Of a stretch of DNA of 64,000 nt, positions 41,839 to 54,100 are shown one piece after another; within the stretch, counting starts at the first letter, position 1, and every line of letters starts with the position of its first letter. Position numbers and translations under genes: made by a program. The notes beneath the pieces were generated by a model. The model saw only the letters and a list, made by a program, of their open reading frames with translations, was not told the origin of the DNA and ran no database searches. The stretch is from contig NW_022145596.1 in NCBI RefSeq assembly GCF_000002235.5, positions 31,036,140-31,100,139 of the forward strand. The letters are read 5' to 3'. Source of the stretch: Strongylocentrotus purpuratus (lineage: Eukaryota; Echinodermata; Echinoidea; Camarodonta; Strongylocentrotidae).

Positions 41839-44800
41839 TTCTCTCTTGTATATAGGTTTACCAGTACATTGGGTATACGATCAGGAGAAGCTAGCAGCGG
41901 AGGTTTCCAAGCATCCCACCCCGGAGTTCTTACCCGAGGGCATCTGTCCCTACTACAAGCTACCAACGGGCAAGAACAGTGCCTATGGAGACCATCTATA
42001 TGTGCTTCTCAAGTCAGTGGTTGAAAGCAAAGGTAACACTCTATTAAAGGGATCTGGTAACTTTGTCTTAGATTCTTTAAACAAATCCTTGACTTAGCTC
42101 ATGCTGCAATGATAATTATAAAGCTTTAGGTCAGTCAGGAGCCCCATGACTTTTACAAGCCGATCGCCTGTCTGATTATCAAGATATTTATGATTGAAAA
42201 TCGTAGGGCCGTGCATCTCAGATTTAATATTGTTAACAATCCCTTTAAAAGTTCTTTCATGTTTTCTGATGAGATCATGAGAGCCAAAAGGGCATTAATA
42301 CTTTATTAAAGTAAAATATGAGTATGTGAATAAATAACCTACAGGCTTTGAGCAGATGATATTCATTCTCTGTAAGATTCAGTCATATACTACACAAGAT
42401 ATCATACCTGCAAATTTAAATCGTCAGAGCAAAAGGGGTAGTTTTATGGTGGGACAAACCCCCTTAACTGGATCTGCGGAGATTTTTGTCTGCTTATTCA
42501 ACAATTTGTGGTTTCTCTCTTCCACATTTGAATAGAAAAAATTGGCTGGTACAGTTGAACCTGCTTTAGTGACCACCTGTATAGAAAGATCACCTGTCTA
42601 TAAGGACCATATTTCTTGTTTCCCTCAATATGGGTTCTCATTGCAATCTATACTTAAGGAACCTGTACATACATGTAAGACCACCTGCCTGTGAAGATCA
42701 CTTATCATGTTTCCCTTGAGTGGTCTTTATATACAGGTTTCACTGTATAACATACATTTCTTCACTTTTATGTGAATTAAAATGCAAATAAAAACATTGT
42801 ACTCAGTAGAGCTGTAGGCAAATTGAAGAATTGGTAAAATATTTCATGGTAATGAGAAAATAAGTAAAGCCACTTACAGTTATTATCATTATTATAACTA
42901 TCATATTCATTTTGATCAATTGCTTTTATACCTTCTTGCAATATAATACAAGATAGGAAAGATATTGAGAACATTTTTTTATAAGTAGCATACAATGTTC
43001 ATTGCAAATCATTTTTCAAGCGAAATTCAACTTTTTTGCTTTTACATCTCATGAAGATATGAACTTACTGCACATAGATACCGTAAATCCCAAAGCCTAA
43101 ATCTCCTATGCACCATCCTCAACACAGATTTATAGATTGTAAAGTTCACCATGATATTGGGTTGGCATCTATGATGGATAATGGTGCCTCTACAGTAGAT
43201 CGCTGTCTAGACCCGACCATCCCTCATGCCGGCTCTTTTGAATCTGAAATGATATTTTATGAGATATGAGGAAGTTAAGAGAAAGGCCGACCTATTAATC
43301 TTTAATAATGGCCCTCTCTTGTAGTATAATAATAGAAGATTTAATGAAAACTGTATCGGGCTTGTCTCTAGGAGCAAGGGTGGAGTGGCTAATAAGCATT
43401 TGATGTACTGGTACTTGAACTTGGACTGTATATTAAAGAGGATTTCTCTGAAGATCTGAAGGAATAAGTTTTTTCTCCTGACTTTCAATTTTTTATTACA
43501 CTGGTACTTGCATGTAAAATTTTCAGTGAGATCGTATGAATAATTAATGGTGTTTTTTTTTGCTGTTAATGGTGTAATTATTCACCTTCTTTAATTTATT
43601 ATGATTTTAAAATAGTTATCCTTTTTCTTCTTCTTCTTCTTCTTCTTCTTCTTCTTCTTCTTCTTCTTCCTCCTCTTCCTATTTGCTTCCTGTTCTTGTT
43701 CCTCTTCCTCCCCCTCCCCTCCCCTCCCCCTCCTCCTGCTCCCCTCCCCTCCCCTCACCCCCTACCCTCCCCTCCCCTCCCCTCCCATCCCCTCCCCTCC
43801 CCTCCCCTCCCCCCCTCCCATCCCCTCCCCTCCCCTCCCCTCCCCTCCCCTCCCCTCCCCTCCCCTCCCCTCCCCTCCCCTCCCCTCCCCTCCCCTCCCC
43901 TCCCCTCCCCTCCCCTCCCCTCCCCTCCCCTCCCCTCCCCTCCCCTCCCCTCCCCTCCCCTCCCCTCCCCTCCTCCTCCTCCCCTCCCCTCCCCTCCTCC
44001 TCCTCCTCCTCCTCCACCTCCTCCTCCTCCTCCTCCTCCTCCTCCTCCTCCTCCTCCTCCTCCTCCTCCTCCTCCTCCTCCTCCTCCTCCTCCTCCTTCT
44101 CCTCCATTCTTGTTATGTTTACTAGTACCTTGGTCATATTTCATAGTAATCAAAGCAGTAGTTAGGAACATCACATGACACTTGATGATCAACCCAATAT
44201 TTGGATATGCTATTTGCATACTCTAGCCCAAATTTATCTCCAAAGTAGTACTCAAGGGGTTAAACTGCTTCTCCATCCTTTACCAGGTTTTGATGTTGGA
44301 GCATACAAGGCAGGGTTGAAGGCCATGTTTGGCCCGGGGTCAGCCTATGACTACCAGAGGCCATCTGGTCAAGCGGAGGGACCGTACATTCATGGATATA
44401 TGAAGAAGTACTTGGCGAACATCGCCCAGGATAAAGAGGACACCGGAGATACAGGCAGTACTGATGTAAGTTGAACAGTCTGATGCATGCTAGGGATGGG
44501 TAGAGATTCTCTTTCTTTCTTTTATTATTATTTTTTTTAGGGGGGGGGGAGGGAGGGAGGGAGGGAGGGGGCGTCAGTCAGATGAGTTACAAGATGTACA
44601 GTTAGACAGAATTATTTTTTTACTGTTAAACGTGTTAATTAAGAACAAAGTTTGGAAAAAATTTATGTAAAACTTCTTCTTGAATATTGCATTTCTTTTA
44701 TTCATTTACTGGGTATTCATGATTACTAAAACAGTAAAAAGAGGAAAAAATGAACAAATATTTTGTTTTGTTCTCGTTTGTTCTCCTATTCACCACATTT

Positions 44801-47792
44801 GACAGTACTTTTAAAGAGTGCAACTTAATTCATTAAAGACTTATATTCAATAATGTAAATGTTTTATATGAATGAATAATGAATGCCAAAAGGTACTTGT
44901 CCAAGAGAATTTTGATTAGTTATTCCTGTAGATTATCGTTACTTAACATTTTATTTGTATCATTATCTTTGCTCATCAAAATATTAAATTCAACAAATTC
45001 CCACATTTATTTTGACGTTTCCAGGATAATGCTTGAATACAAAGATCAATTTAACAAGGTCATGTTCATACAAACTTGTAGCATATCACGTTTTGTTCAG
45101 TAGTCTTCCATGTGCCAATTCAGCATTCTAGTAGGACGTTCACTGTTAACTTGCTTTAGACGTGACATAAATTAATGATCCCATTTCAGCTTATTGAAAT
45201 GGATAAGCCATGTACCTGCATGTAGCTAGCTAGCTGTCTGAACCATTTTACCATGCACCATGGATATGAGCTGTTTGACATTTACAGATTTTCCCGGATA
45301 TGAAATGCCATACTTTGAAATGTGGTCTGCTTTTTAATGACATAGAGATGATACTTGATGCCTGATAATCATTATGTTTTTTTCTATGTACTGGAATCAT
45401 TTGTAATCACTATTTCTAAATGTCATTTGAGACTGTAGTATATTATAGGGCTGATGGCATATTTTTCAAGACTTCATAAAACAGGATATAATCTTGTTTT
45501 CTGTTGCTCATTGCTCCCCCTCCTTTCCTCTCCCTCTCTCTCCCCTGCCCCCCTCTCTTTCGCTCTCTCTCTCTCTCTCTCTCTATTTCTCATTGTTTCT
45601 CATTATTCCGTGCACCGTACAGTGCACACCTTTGTTTCTTTACTTTTATTTCTTCAATTTGTCCTCTCTCATTCATACATTCTAATCTATCCCCCCACCC
45701 CCCATCTCTCTCCCACCCCCATCTCTCTCCCACCCCCATCTCTCTCCCACCCCCCATCTCTCTCCCACCCCCCATCTCTCTCCCACCCCCTTCTGTCTCT
45801 TTCATCTTCTTTCCCTGTCTTTTCTCACTGTCTTTATGCCATATCTCTTTCTCTCCTCCTCCTTCACTCTATCTCTTTGTCTATGTTCTTATTTCTCTGT
45901 CTAGACCCCTTTCTCTCATTCCCATTAAATTACTCTATCTTTCCCCCTCTCTCTCACACTCTCACTCTCTCACTCCATATACATGAACACCATCTAATTC
46001 CATGTTTAATAGAGTACCGAAGTGTGACGTCATATCGGCTAAGTTGTCAAGGTTGCTAGTTCCAAAATTTTGTTATGCTAAACAATGGCGTGGTGATCAC
46101 ACCAGCGCCAAACACTGAATGTGCCCTGCTACAGCCCGTTGCTTGAATGATTTCATGGTGAACCTCATGCGCAGGCTTTGTTGTTTGGAACCAGTAACCT
46201 GGACGACCAGCGAGCATGACATTAGCACTTCAGTACTCCATATTATGCTACCAATCAGTATTACCAATCCAATTTGTTCATCATAACCCTGCCTTGTAAT
46301 CAACAGAAAGTCTATAATACCTTCATATCTTCCCCAGATATGCATTTAATGGATAATTCTCTCAGGAAATTGTTTATATTTTATAAACTGAAAAATTAAA
46401 CTATTTAGTTGTTATCCATTCCCCCCCCCCCCCCCCCATTTTGTATCCATATTTCTTGTTTTCTCATGCCCATTCCTGCCTATCCCTGTTGTAAGTCACA
46501 TTCCACTATGTACATGTAGAAAGGAAAAGGGAAATTCCCAAAGGTGTTTTGCAATGTAACAGCTGCTGCACACATGTCTTGGTTACCATCTCACCCAGTT
46601 TTACAGCAAAGTGGTTTACCACAGCATTTTTTTTGTTAGTGTGAAAGAATCTCGATCTTCACCAAACTAAAATGAATTGATGTCCTGTTCTGAATCAAGA
46701 AATATCTTTCAAGTCAGCCATAGTTAGGGTCAAAGGTCAGGGAAATAATGACATAACATTGAGAGAAGGGATTGAAAGAACAGCAACAAAAGTAGACTTC
46801 AAATTTGCTTATCACTGAGAATGAAAATATAACATTTTTCTAAACATGTCTGCAACCCTTAATGTAAACTATCTGCTTCAAATGAAAGGCTTGCAACAAT
46901 GAGAGAGGGATATGTCTCATACTCTGCATCCAATGTCAATTATCCATAGTAAGAAACACCGTTAAAAGAAACACTTTCATGGTTTTATAATAGAAGCGTT
47001 GATATGAGAGACACGTTCTACATGCCCGTCCTGTGTCGCCCCTCACCCGAGGATGAAAAAGGAAAATAGAGAGAGAGAGTTAATAGGCCTGTCTTCACTA
47101 GCTCGAGATTGCCAAATATCCCGCTATTTAAACAATCCCGATCCGCAAACTATCCAGCTTATTTGCGTCTTCATCAGCCCGAAGTTGCAATTAGCGGGGA
47201 TATCTTGGGATAGTTTGCAAAATATCACACTATTTGGCAAACTATCCAGCTATTTGTCCGGTGCCTCACCAGACCGAAGACTCGCAGTATGCTATGCGCG
47301 AACGCTGAGCAAATATCTCGAGCTAATTTCTCAAGGTCGAGTTTCAAGTTTCGAGGTCGAATCTCAAGCTGATGAAGATGCAATTTGTAACTTCTGGATT
47401 ATTTCCAAAATCAGAAATAGCGGGCTATTTGGCAATCTTGAGATAGTGAATACAGGCCTAATGAGGAGTGTAGAGCCTGGAAGGCTTAAGCGTATGATGT
47501 ATCGATGTAGGAAGCTCTTAAGATAATGCTTCCCTGGAAGAAGGGGCCCTGTAGGGGTGTATGATTTATGACGACGCCCCGGGAAGAAGAGGAAATAAAG
47601 ATGAATGACTGGCGAGTAAAGAGAGATGAAGAAAACTGCCCTCCATTCATCATTTCCACACACCTATAAACAAAGGACAAGTTTCTACCATTCATTGACA
47701 TTTACATTTACATTCACCAAATTGATCATTAGGAATTGGCATTCCGTTTTTTTTCCCTCTCTCTTTCTTCCTTTTCCTCTCTCACTCTCTTC

Positions 47793-47823
<31 letters not shown>

Positions 47824-47922
47824 TATCTCTCTCTCTCTATCTCTCTTGCTCTCAATACCCATCGTATTACATTCCTCTATTTCAAAGCCCTGTTTCAAAC
47901 AGTGACAGATTTTCTCACTCTT

Positions 47923-47956
<34 letters not shown>

Positions 47957-48107
47957 CCTCCCTCCCTCCCTCCCTCCCTCCCTCCCTCCCTCTCTCCCTC
48001 CCTCTCCCTCTCCCTCTCCCTCTCCCTCTCCCTCTCCCTCTCCCTCTCCCTCTCCCTCTCTCTCTCCCTCCCTCCCTCCCTCCCTCCCTTTCCCCTCCCT
48101 CCCTTTC

Positions 48108-48165
<58 letters not shown>

Positions 48166-51100
48166 CAACCTGTCGCTATTTACATGTATATGTACTGACC
48201 TACTTATTTATTGATCTCTAAAGCATATAAGATTCATAAAAAGCTCATCGATGAGGCAGGCCTTAAGGTTTTCAACCTGATCGATGAAAGCATCTTTTTT
48301 GTCTGCTTCTTTTCAAAACCTCAAGCGATGTGGTTGTAGATCTTTAACCTCCTTGAGTGACTATGTTTGGTGCCATTATTATTGCGCCCAATATCGGAGA
48401 TGAGAGATGGTAACGAGCAACATAAATAGGGACCATTAAGATCCCAGCTCAATTATCTTGCTCCCCTTCCTCCTCCTTCTCCCCCCCCCCCCCCCCCCCC
48501 CCTCCTCCTCCTTACCGATCATACCCAGTCCTGAACTCACCCTGCATTTCTACTAGATCAAGACATTTGTAGAAACCAGCCATTAAGTGGGAATGTCTTC
48601 AATACACGTTATGTATTTGTATCTTATTTACATGTATACTTGTACAAGTGTCTATGGCTAATCCTTGTCCAATTTCCTCTTTTAAATTGTTAGCAACAGT
48701 ATGTGGAATCTTTCATCTTTATCTTCATCTGCCTATTCCTTTTTCCGTAAAGTTTCTTTGTTTCCTTGTATTACTCTTTCTGTCTTTGTCCTTCTCCTCT
48801 GCAAATGGGGACACTTTCCATGGTTCACCTTATAAACATGTCTTTTGTTTGGGTTGATGTGGCCTTTGTAAGCTAACCTCCATCATTCATAACTCATAGC
48901 GTTATTTCATCCTCTTCCACCTCCTCCTCCTTTTCCTCCATCTTTTCTTCCACTGCGGAGCTCACCATGTTGCCCCATTCATTAATGTCTGCCGATAGTC
49001 ACATTGTCTCTCTGTATCTTGCCTCAGCTGGCTTAGAGGCGACAAGGACTCTGGTAAATTTGACGATCCTTCGCCATTGCTCCCAAAGAACGGCCGCTGG
49101 CTAATTGGGCTAATGCCCCAAATGGAAGAGGAGCTCTTTCCATGTGAGAGGGGGGGGGGGGGGGGGAGGGGAGTGCAGAAGTAAGCTTGGTGGTCGGAAG
49201 TGGAGGGATGATGGATGGATGGATGGATGGATGGATAGATGGATGGTAGATAGAGGGATAGAGGGATAGATGGATGGATGGATGGTGGATAGAGGGATAG
49301 ATGGATAGATGGATGGTGGATAGAGGGATAGATGGATGGATGGATGGTGGATAGAGGGACAGAGGGATAGATGGATGGATGGATGGTGGATAGAGGGACA
49401 GATGGATGGATGGATGGATGGATGGTGGATAGAGGGATAGATGGATGGATGAATGGTGGATAGATGGATGGATGGATGGATGGATGGTGGATGGTGGCTA
49501 GAGGGATGGATGGATGGTGGATAGAGGGATATATCGATGGAGGATTTGTGGGTGGAGAGACCCCATGGCATTGACTTGTGAGGGAATTGTAATAATGCCT
49601 TCCCTGAAGAGCTTATACCGTGTACTGAGAATCCAAAGGGTGTATATACCCTTGTCACACTAAAGATGACAGACCAAACAGAAGATGACATTACCTGCAC
49701 ATGGCCAACAATTGGTCGGTTTAAGTCGATTTGGATTCATGTAGCATTGCCTTATTATCATTTTACATAGAGTTAATGCTCTTCTGACTCTAAACAGATG
49801 TTAGGATTATTTTTATTTATTTATTAAAAAGAAAACAGGGTAGCCCATTCAACAATAAGTTGGTCTCCCATGGGGCCCTGTGAGCATATACAAATAGAAG
49901 CATAATTAAACAATCAACATAAACATAAACGTAATATAGAGTAATAAATGAAGAGAGAAATGGCAAGTAAACAAACGAACAGCATTTGAAGAAACACTAA
50001 AATAACAGAAATAACAAAGTTTTTTAAAAAATTAGACCTTAAGCATTACGAAAACATAGGGAAATATTGCATGTGGCCGATAGATGGATGCAAAGATCAT
50101 ACATGAAATGAAGAAAGGGGGCTGCTAAAAATGTCATACATATAAAGCTCATTAATCATGCTCGATATTAACATATTCTCTACTTCCATGCTATTATTGG
50201 CTTTAATTCATTAATGATTCATCGGTATTAGGACAAACATCTCAAGCTAGAGATTTATAGGCAAACATCATTAATAATTCAGTTTAGTTTGCATATTAAG
50301 CATCTGCCCCCTGCCTTGGCTTTTTCCCACTACCGGGTATCTTTAAATTGATACCTTCCATATCAACGTAATATCCTACTTATCTCACTACCACAATCCT
50401 ATCCTCCTTGATGTTTGATGGAAGTTGTAACCATATGTTGTTGTGTGCCCAGCAAAAAGGACCCTACCACTAATTTTGGTCTTGTTCATTAGTTTTTTGC
50501 TATTACGTACTTTTGTAAGAAATAATAATTTCTTGTGAATGAAAAAAAATTGCTGTAAAATGTTCACAATTTAGATGTGTACAAATGGTAATGTGTTTGA
50601 TATTTGCGGTAAATGTAAAGAATGGCTATAAGTCAAGTGTGTATGTCTAGCAATGTACATATGCTGGTCGTTCATCTGTTTGTACCCATCTTGCCAGTCA
50701 CATTATATGTCACTGGTTCACATAAAATACAGTTCTGTGAAATTCCAATAGTGATACAGTATCTCTTGTAATTGTGATGATTTTTACTTGAATGTATCTA
50801 AGGGAAAGTAGAGGTAACCTCCATAGTTCCAAAAGATGAACAAAAAGTGTTTCCATGAAAATTACAATACATTTCAATACCTTTTTTTACCACAAATTTA
50901 ATGACAGTTAATTCTCCCTAAATTCAAAGTCGTGCAAGTTAAATTTTCCCTAAAGTCAAATCAAGTATTTTGACCTAACTATGCAAAACATGTTATTTAC
51001 ACTTCCTACATCAAATTTTGCACTTTAAGTAAAACTATTTTTTGGCGGTCCCAATATATTCAGCTTCTGTAGAGTTAACTGTATTGACTTTTATTGAGAG

Positions 51101-54100
51101 ATTTAACATCACATACATCTACAATTTCCATCCCAATTAATAAAGCAAATTGCCTGATAACAAAACATGACAGTGGACAACGAAAGAGCATCTACTCTAA
51201 TACGGATGAAATATGCTTTGTCTCAAGGAGAAAGGCAACTGTTTTCACTGAAGGTGTTCGACCATAGCCGAGCAAGCTGTGTTTGTCAAACCCTTCGCTA
51301 TCAACACGCTCATGATAAACGATGAGATATTTGCAAGTCCATTCCATCTATGTGTGGAAAGCTCTCAATCATATCGTGGCTTGGTGCAGGTCTAATATTC
51401 CATTTGTCGCCACCCTGAAGCGTCTGTTTTGATGATGCATGATTGCCAATACCCACACTTACACATTCTAATGAGGATAAGTTTACTCAAGTTCTCCAAT
51501 CAGTCCGAGTCCATTAATGAAAAGCAAAATAGACTCGTATAAATGACAATGTATTTCTTTCTAAAAGAGATCATTGGTACTACAACATTGAAAATATAGC
51601 AGTGAATATTCATTGCTATTTTTTCATATTTTTTGTATGAGATGATTCCTTTTTGTACTGTTGCATCAATAAGTTAGATGCACATTTATCATCGTTGATA
51701 GAGCATGCGCAGAACAAAGTATTGATTAAGCATTTCTTTGAGAGGAATTTTGTTATTTATTGTATATAAAAGATAATGGAACAAGTTGTACAGTTTGGCA
51801 TAAGAAAATCAAGGAAAAGACAATTCTTTAAAAAATCTTTGGATTGAATTCCCATGTTGCACATAATGAAATCAAATAACATGTTCATTGCTTATGTTGT
51901 GGTACAAATGACTCAAGAGGGAAACTCTCAAATACAAGATAAAGCACAGAGAAGTCTTATGGGTATGTAACAATATTGGGATTATATTGTTCAAATAAGA
52001 TTAACTATTGAAAAGGGAAACCAATTTGAAGGCATGTTGTATCCTACAATATTTTGCCAGAATAAAAAGAACATAAACATAACCGAGAAAAAAAAGGACG
52101 ATAAGCATGTTGCAGTATCCTGAGATTAAAGAATGTACATTACAGGAATGAAATCTACTTACAAACTCTGATGCACTTATAAAGCTCATGGGACATACAC
52201 TGTTTGCATCTTAGCCATAATGCTCATCCCCCTTACATGATTTAGCTGCTTCCAAAGCCATGTATACAACACCTTAGAGGTATGACTCAGCCAAACTAAA
52301 TGATCAGATTTGCTCACTCTGTCGTGAACCTGTTCAAAGTGGTCCCTAGTGTGGTGTCGGCGGGTGTTTGGCTGCAGCTCTCTCAATCTTTTATCTGTTT
52401 TCTTCCCCTTTTTTCTTCTTTTTGTTCATTCAGCAGATGACATGGAAGAATTGTTAAGATGTTGAGTCATTTATCTTTGTTAGTCTAGTAGACTTTCTAT
52501 TGGAATATGGACATTTTTACATTACTGTGAAAAAGGCTTGTAGATATAAGCCCTTTATATCTCATGTAATCTAATTATTGTGTTCATAAGAACATATATA
52601 AGTCATGCTTAGTTTTGGCAAATGCTGATGTGTATGATGCAAACAAGAGATCAAATAAAGTCACTTTGTTGCGATAGGAGGAATCTTTTTTTGTTGTTGT
52701 CTTACCCATGTTAACATCACTATATGGAACATGCAAGCATGGGTTATTTAATACATGTAGATATCACTCTTTAAGAGGGTGGGGTGGGGGTGGAGGGAGG
52801 GAGCTGAAGATCTTGGTAAGAAGTGAACCCAAATTCTGACTTCTGATTATTCACAATAAATTTGATAGGTAGTCAAATGAGAAGTAACCTTGTCTTTAGA
52901 GAGTATTTGGAGAGTCTTTCACCACTAAGGAATATACTTTATTTTTAGAATGATAATTAGGCTTCTCCCATCTCCTCTTCAAGGTAGTGGGATAGGACTT
53001 TTGAATATTGGTGTTCTTTCTTTGGCTATTTTTTCAATTCCTGAAAGTGAAACTATAAACAGGACCAAGTATTGAAGTATTGATTCAGTTTCTCCTGATA
53101 CAGCCCCCTCAGCTCTATTACTGCTGCATATATGGGCAATTCCAGCATAAGTAATGGACATGAAATTCAAATTTGGGGTGGCTATTTAAGACAGTTTTTA
53201 ACAAAATTAAGTGATTCAGTGATTCAGACCCATTTGACTTTCAGTCACATATATAGCAATTTTCACAGTATTCTAATGAATGATTGAAAAGAAAATTATT
53301 TTCTAACCATAACCAACGTGACACAAAATGGAAAAAGATTATTATTAACTCACTCTTATAGTTTAAAAAGCATGTTGAGCTCTTTTGTTTGATACAAAAT
53401 GTATCACAGTAGCACACATATTTCTATAGTTATTACTCATTTTATGATATTTTGGGGGGCTAGTTAACATTTTCCATGGAATCCGTGTTCAATTTGATTT
53501 CGTTTGATGTTGATGATATTAGAGACATTAATGGTATCATATGCTTTACAAATTCAGATTATTATTCATTTTTATCCTTTATCTTCTCAGACTGATGGAG
53601 TGATCAATTCAGCCGTAATTGTCGCCCTCTATGGCGGTGACCCTCAGATGACCTCCAAGCTCGAGGAGGCGGTCAAGGTAGTGCAGAACACACCCATCTG
53701 CATCAAGTACGCCCTCACAGGTCAGATTAAAGGCATCGTTTAATAATGTTAAATCTGAGATGCATGGCTCTACGTGTAATCAGTGTCTGTGATATGGTGT
53801 AATATTGAAGCCCTACAAAAATTGGCTTCAAAATGATCATGAAGTGCCTCAAAAAAGTAAAAATCTTTGAGGGGCAGGTTTTTACCATACTCTTTATTCC
53901 GAATAGACTGTAGTGTTATGAAAACCGTTAGGAAAATGAAAAGTGAAATTTCAATTTCCAATCTTAAATATCTTGATACCGGTAATCAGACAGGCTTGTA
54001 AAATTCATGGGGTTCCTGACTGACTTAAAGGTTTATAATTATAATTGTAGCACAAGCTAAATCCAGTATTTTGTTTCAGAATCTGAGACAAAGTTACCCA

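Noticed and set aside
43679-44219. Overlapping 150-160-codon frames (poly-Pro/Ser, poly-Glu/Gly)
   Set aside because: They translate CCCCT and TCC repeats between exons 2 and 3; no unique sequence.
47626-48221. Frames of 130-190 codons rich in Ser/Leu/Pro or Arg/Glu
   Set aside because: CT/CCCT microsatellite read in several frames.
52186-52386. 66-codon minus-strand frame with non-repetitive translation
   Set aside because: No recognisable family, no flanking splice signals that extend it; a chance frame remains most likely.
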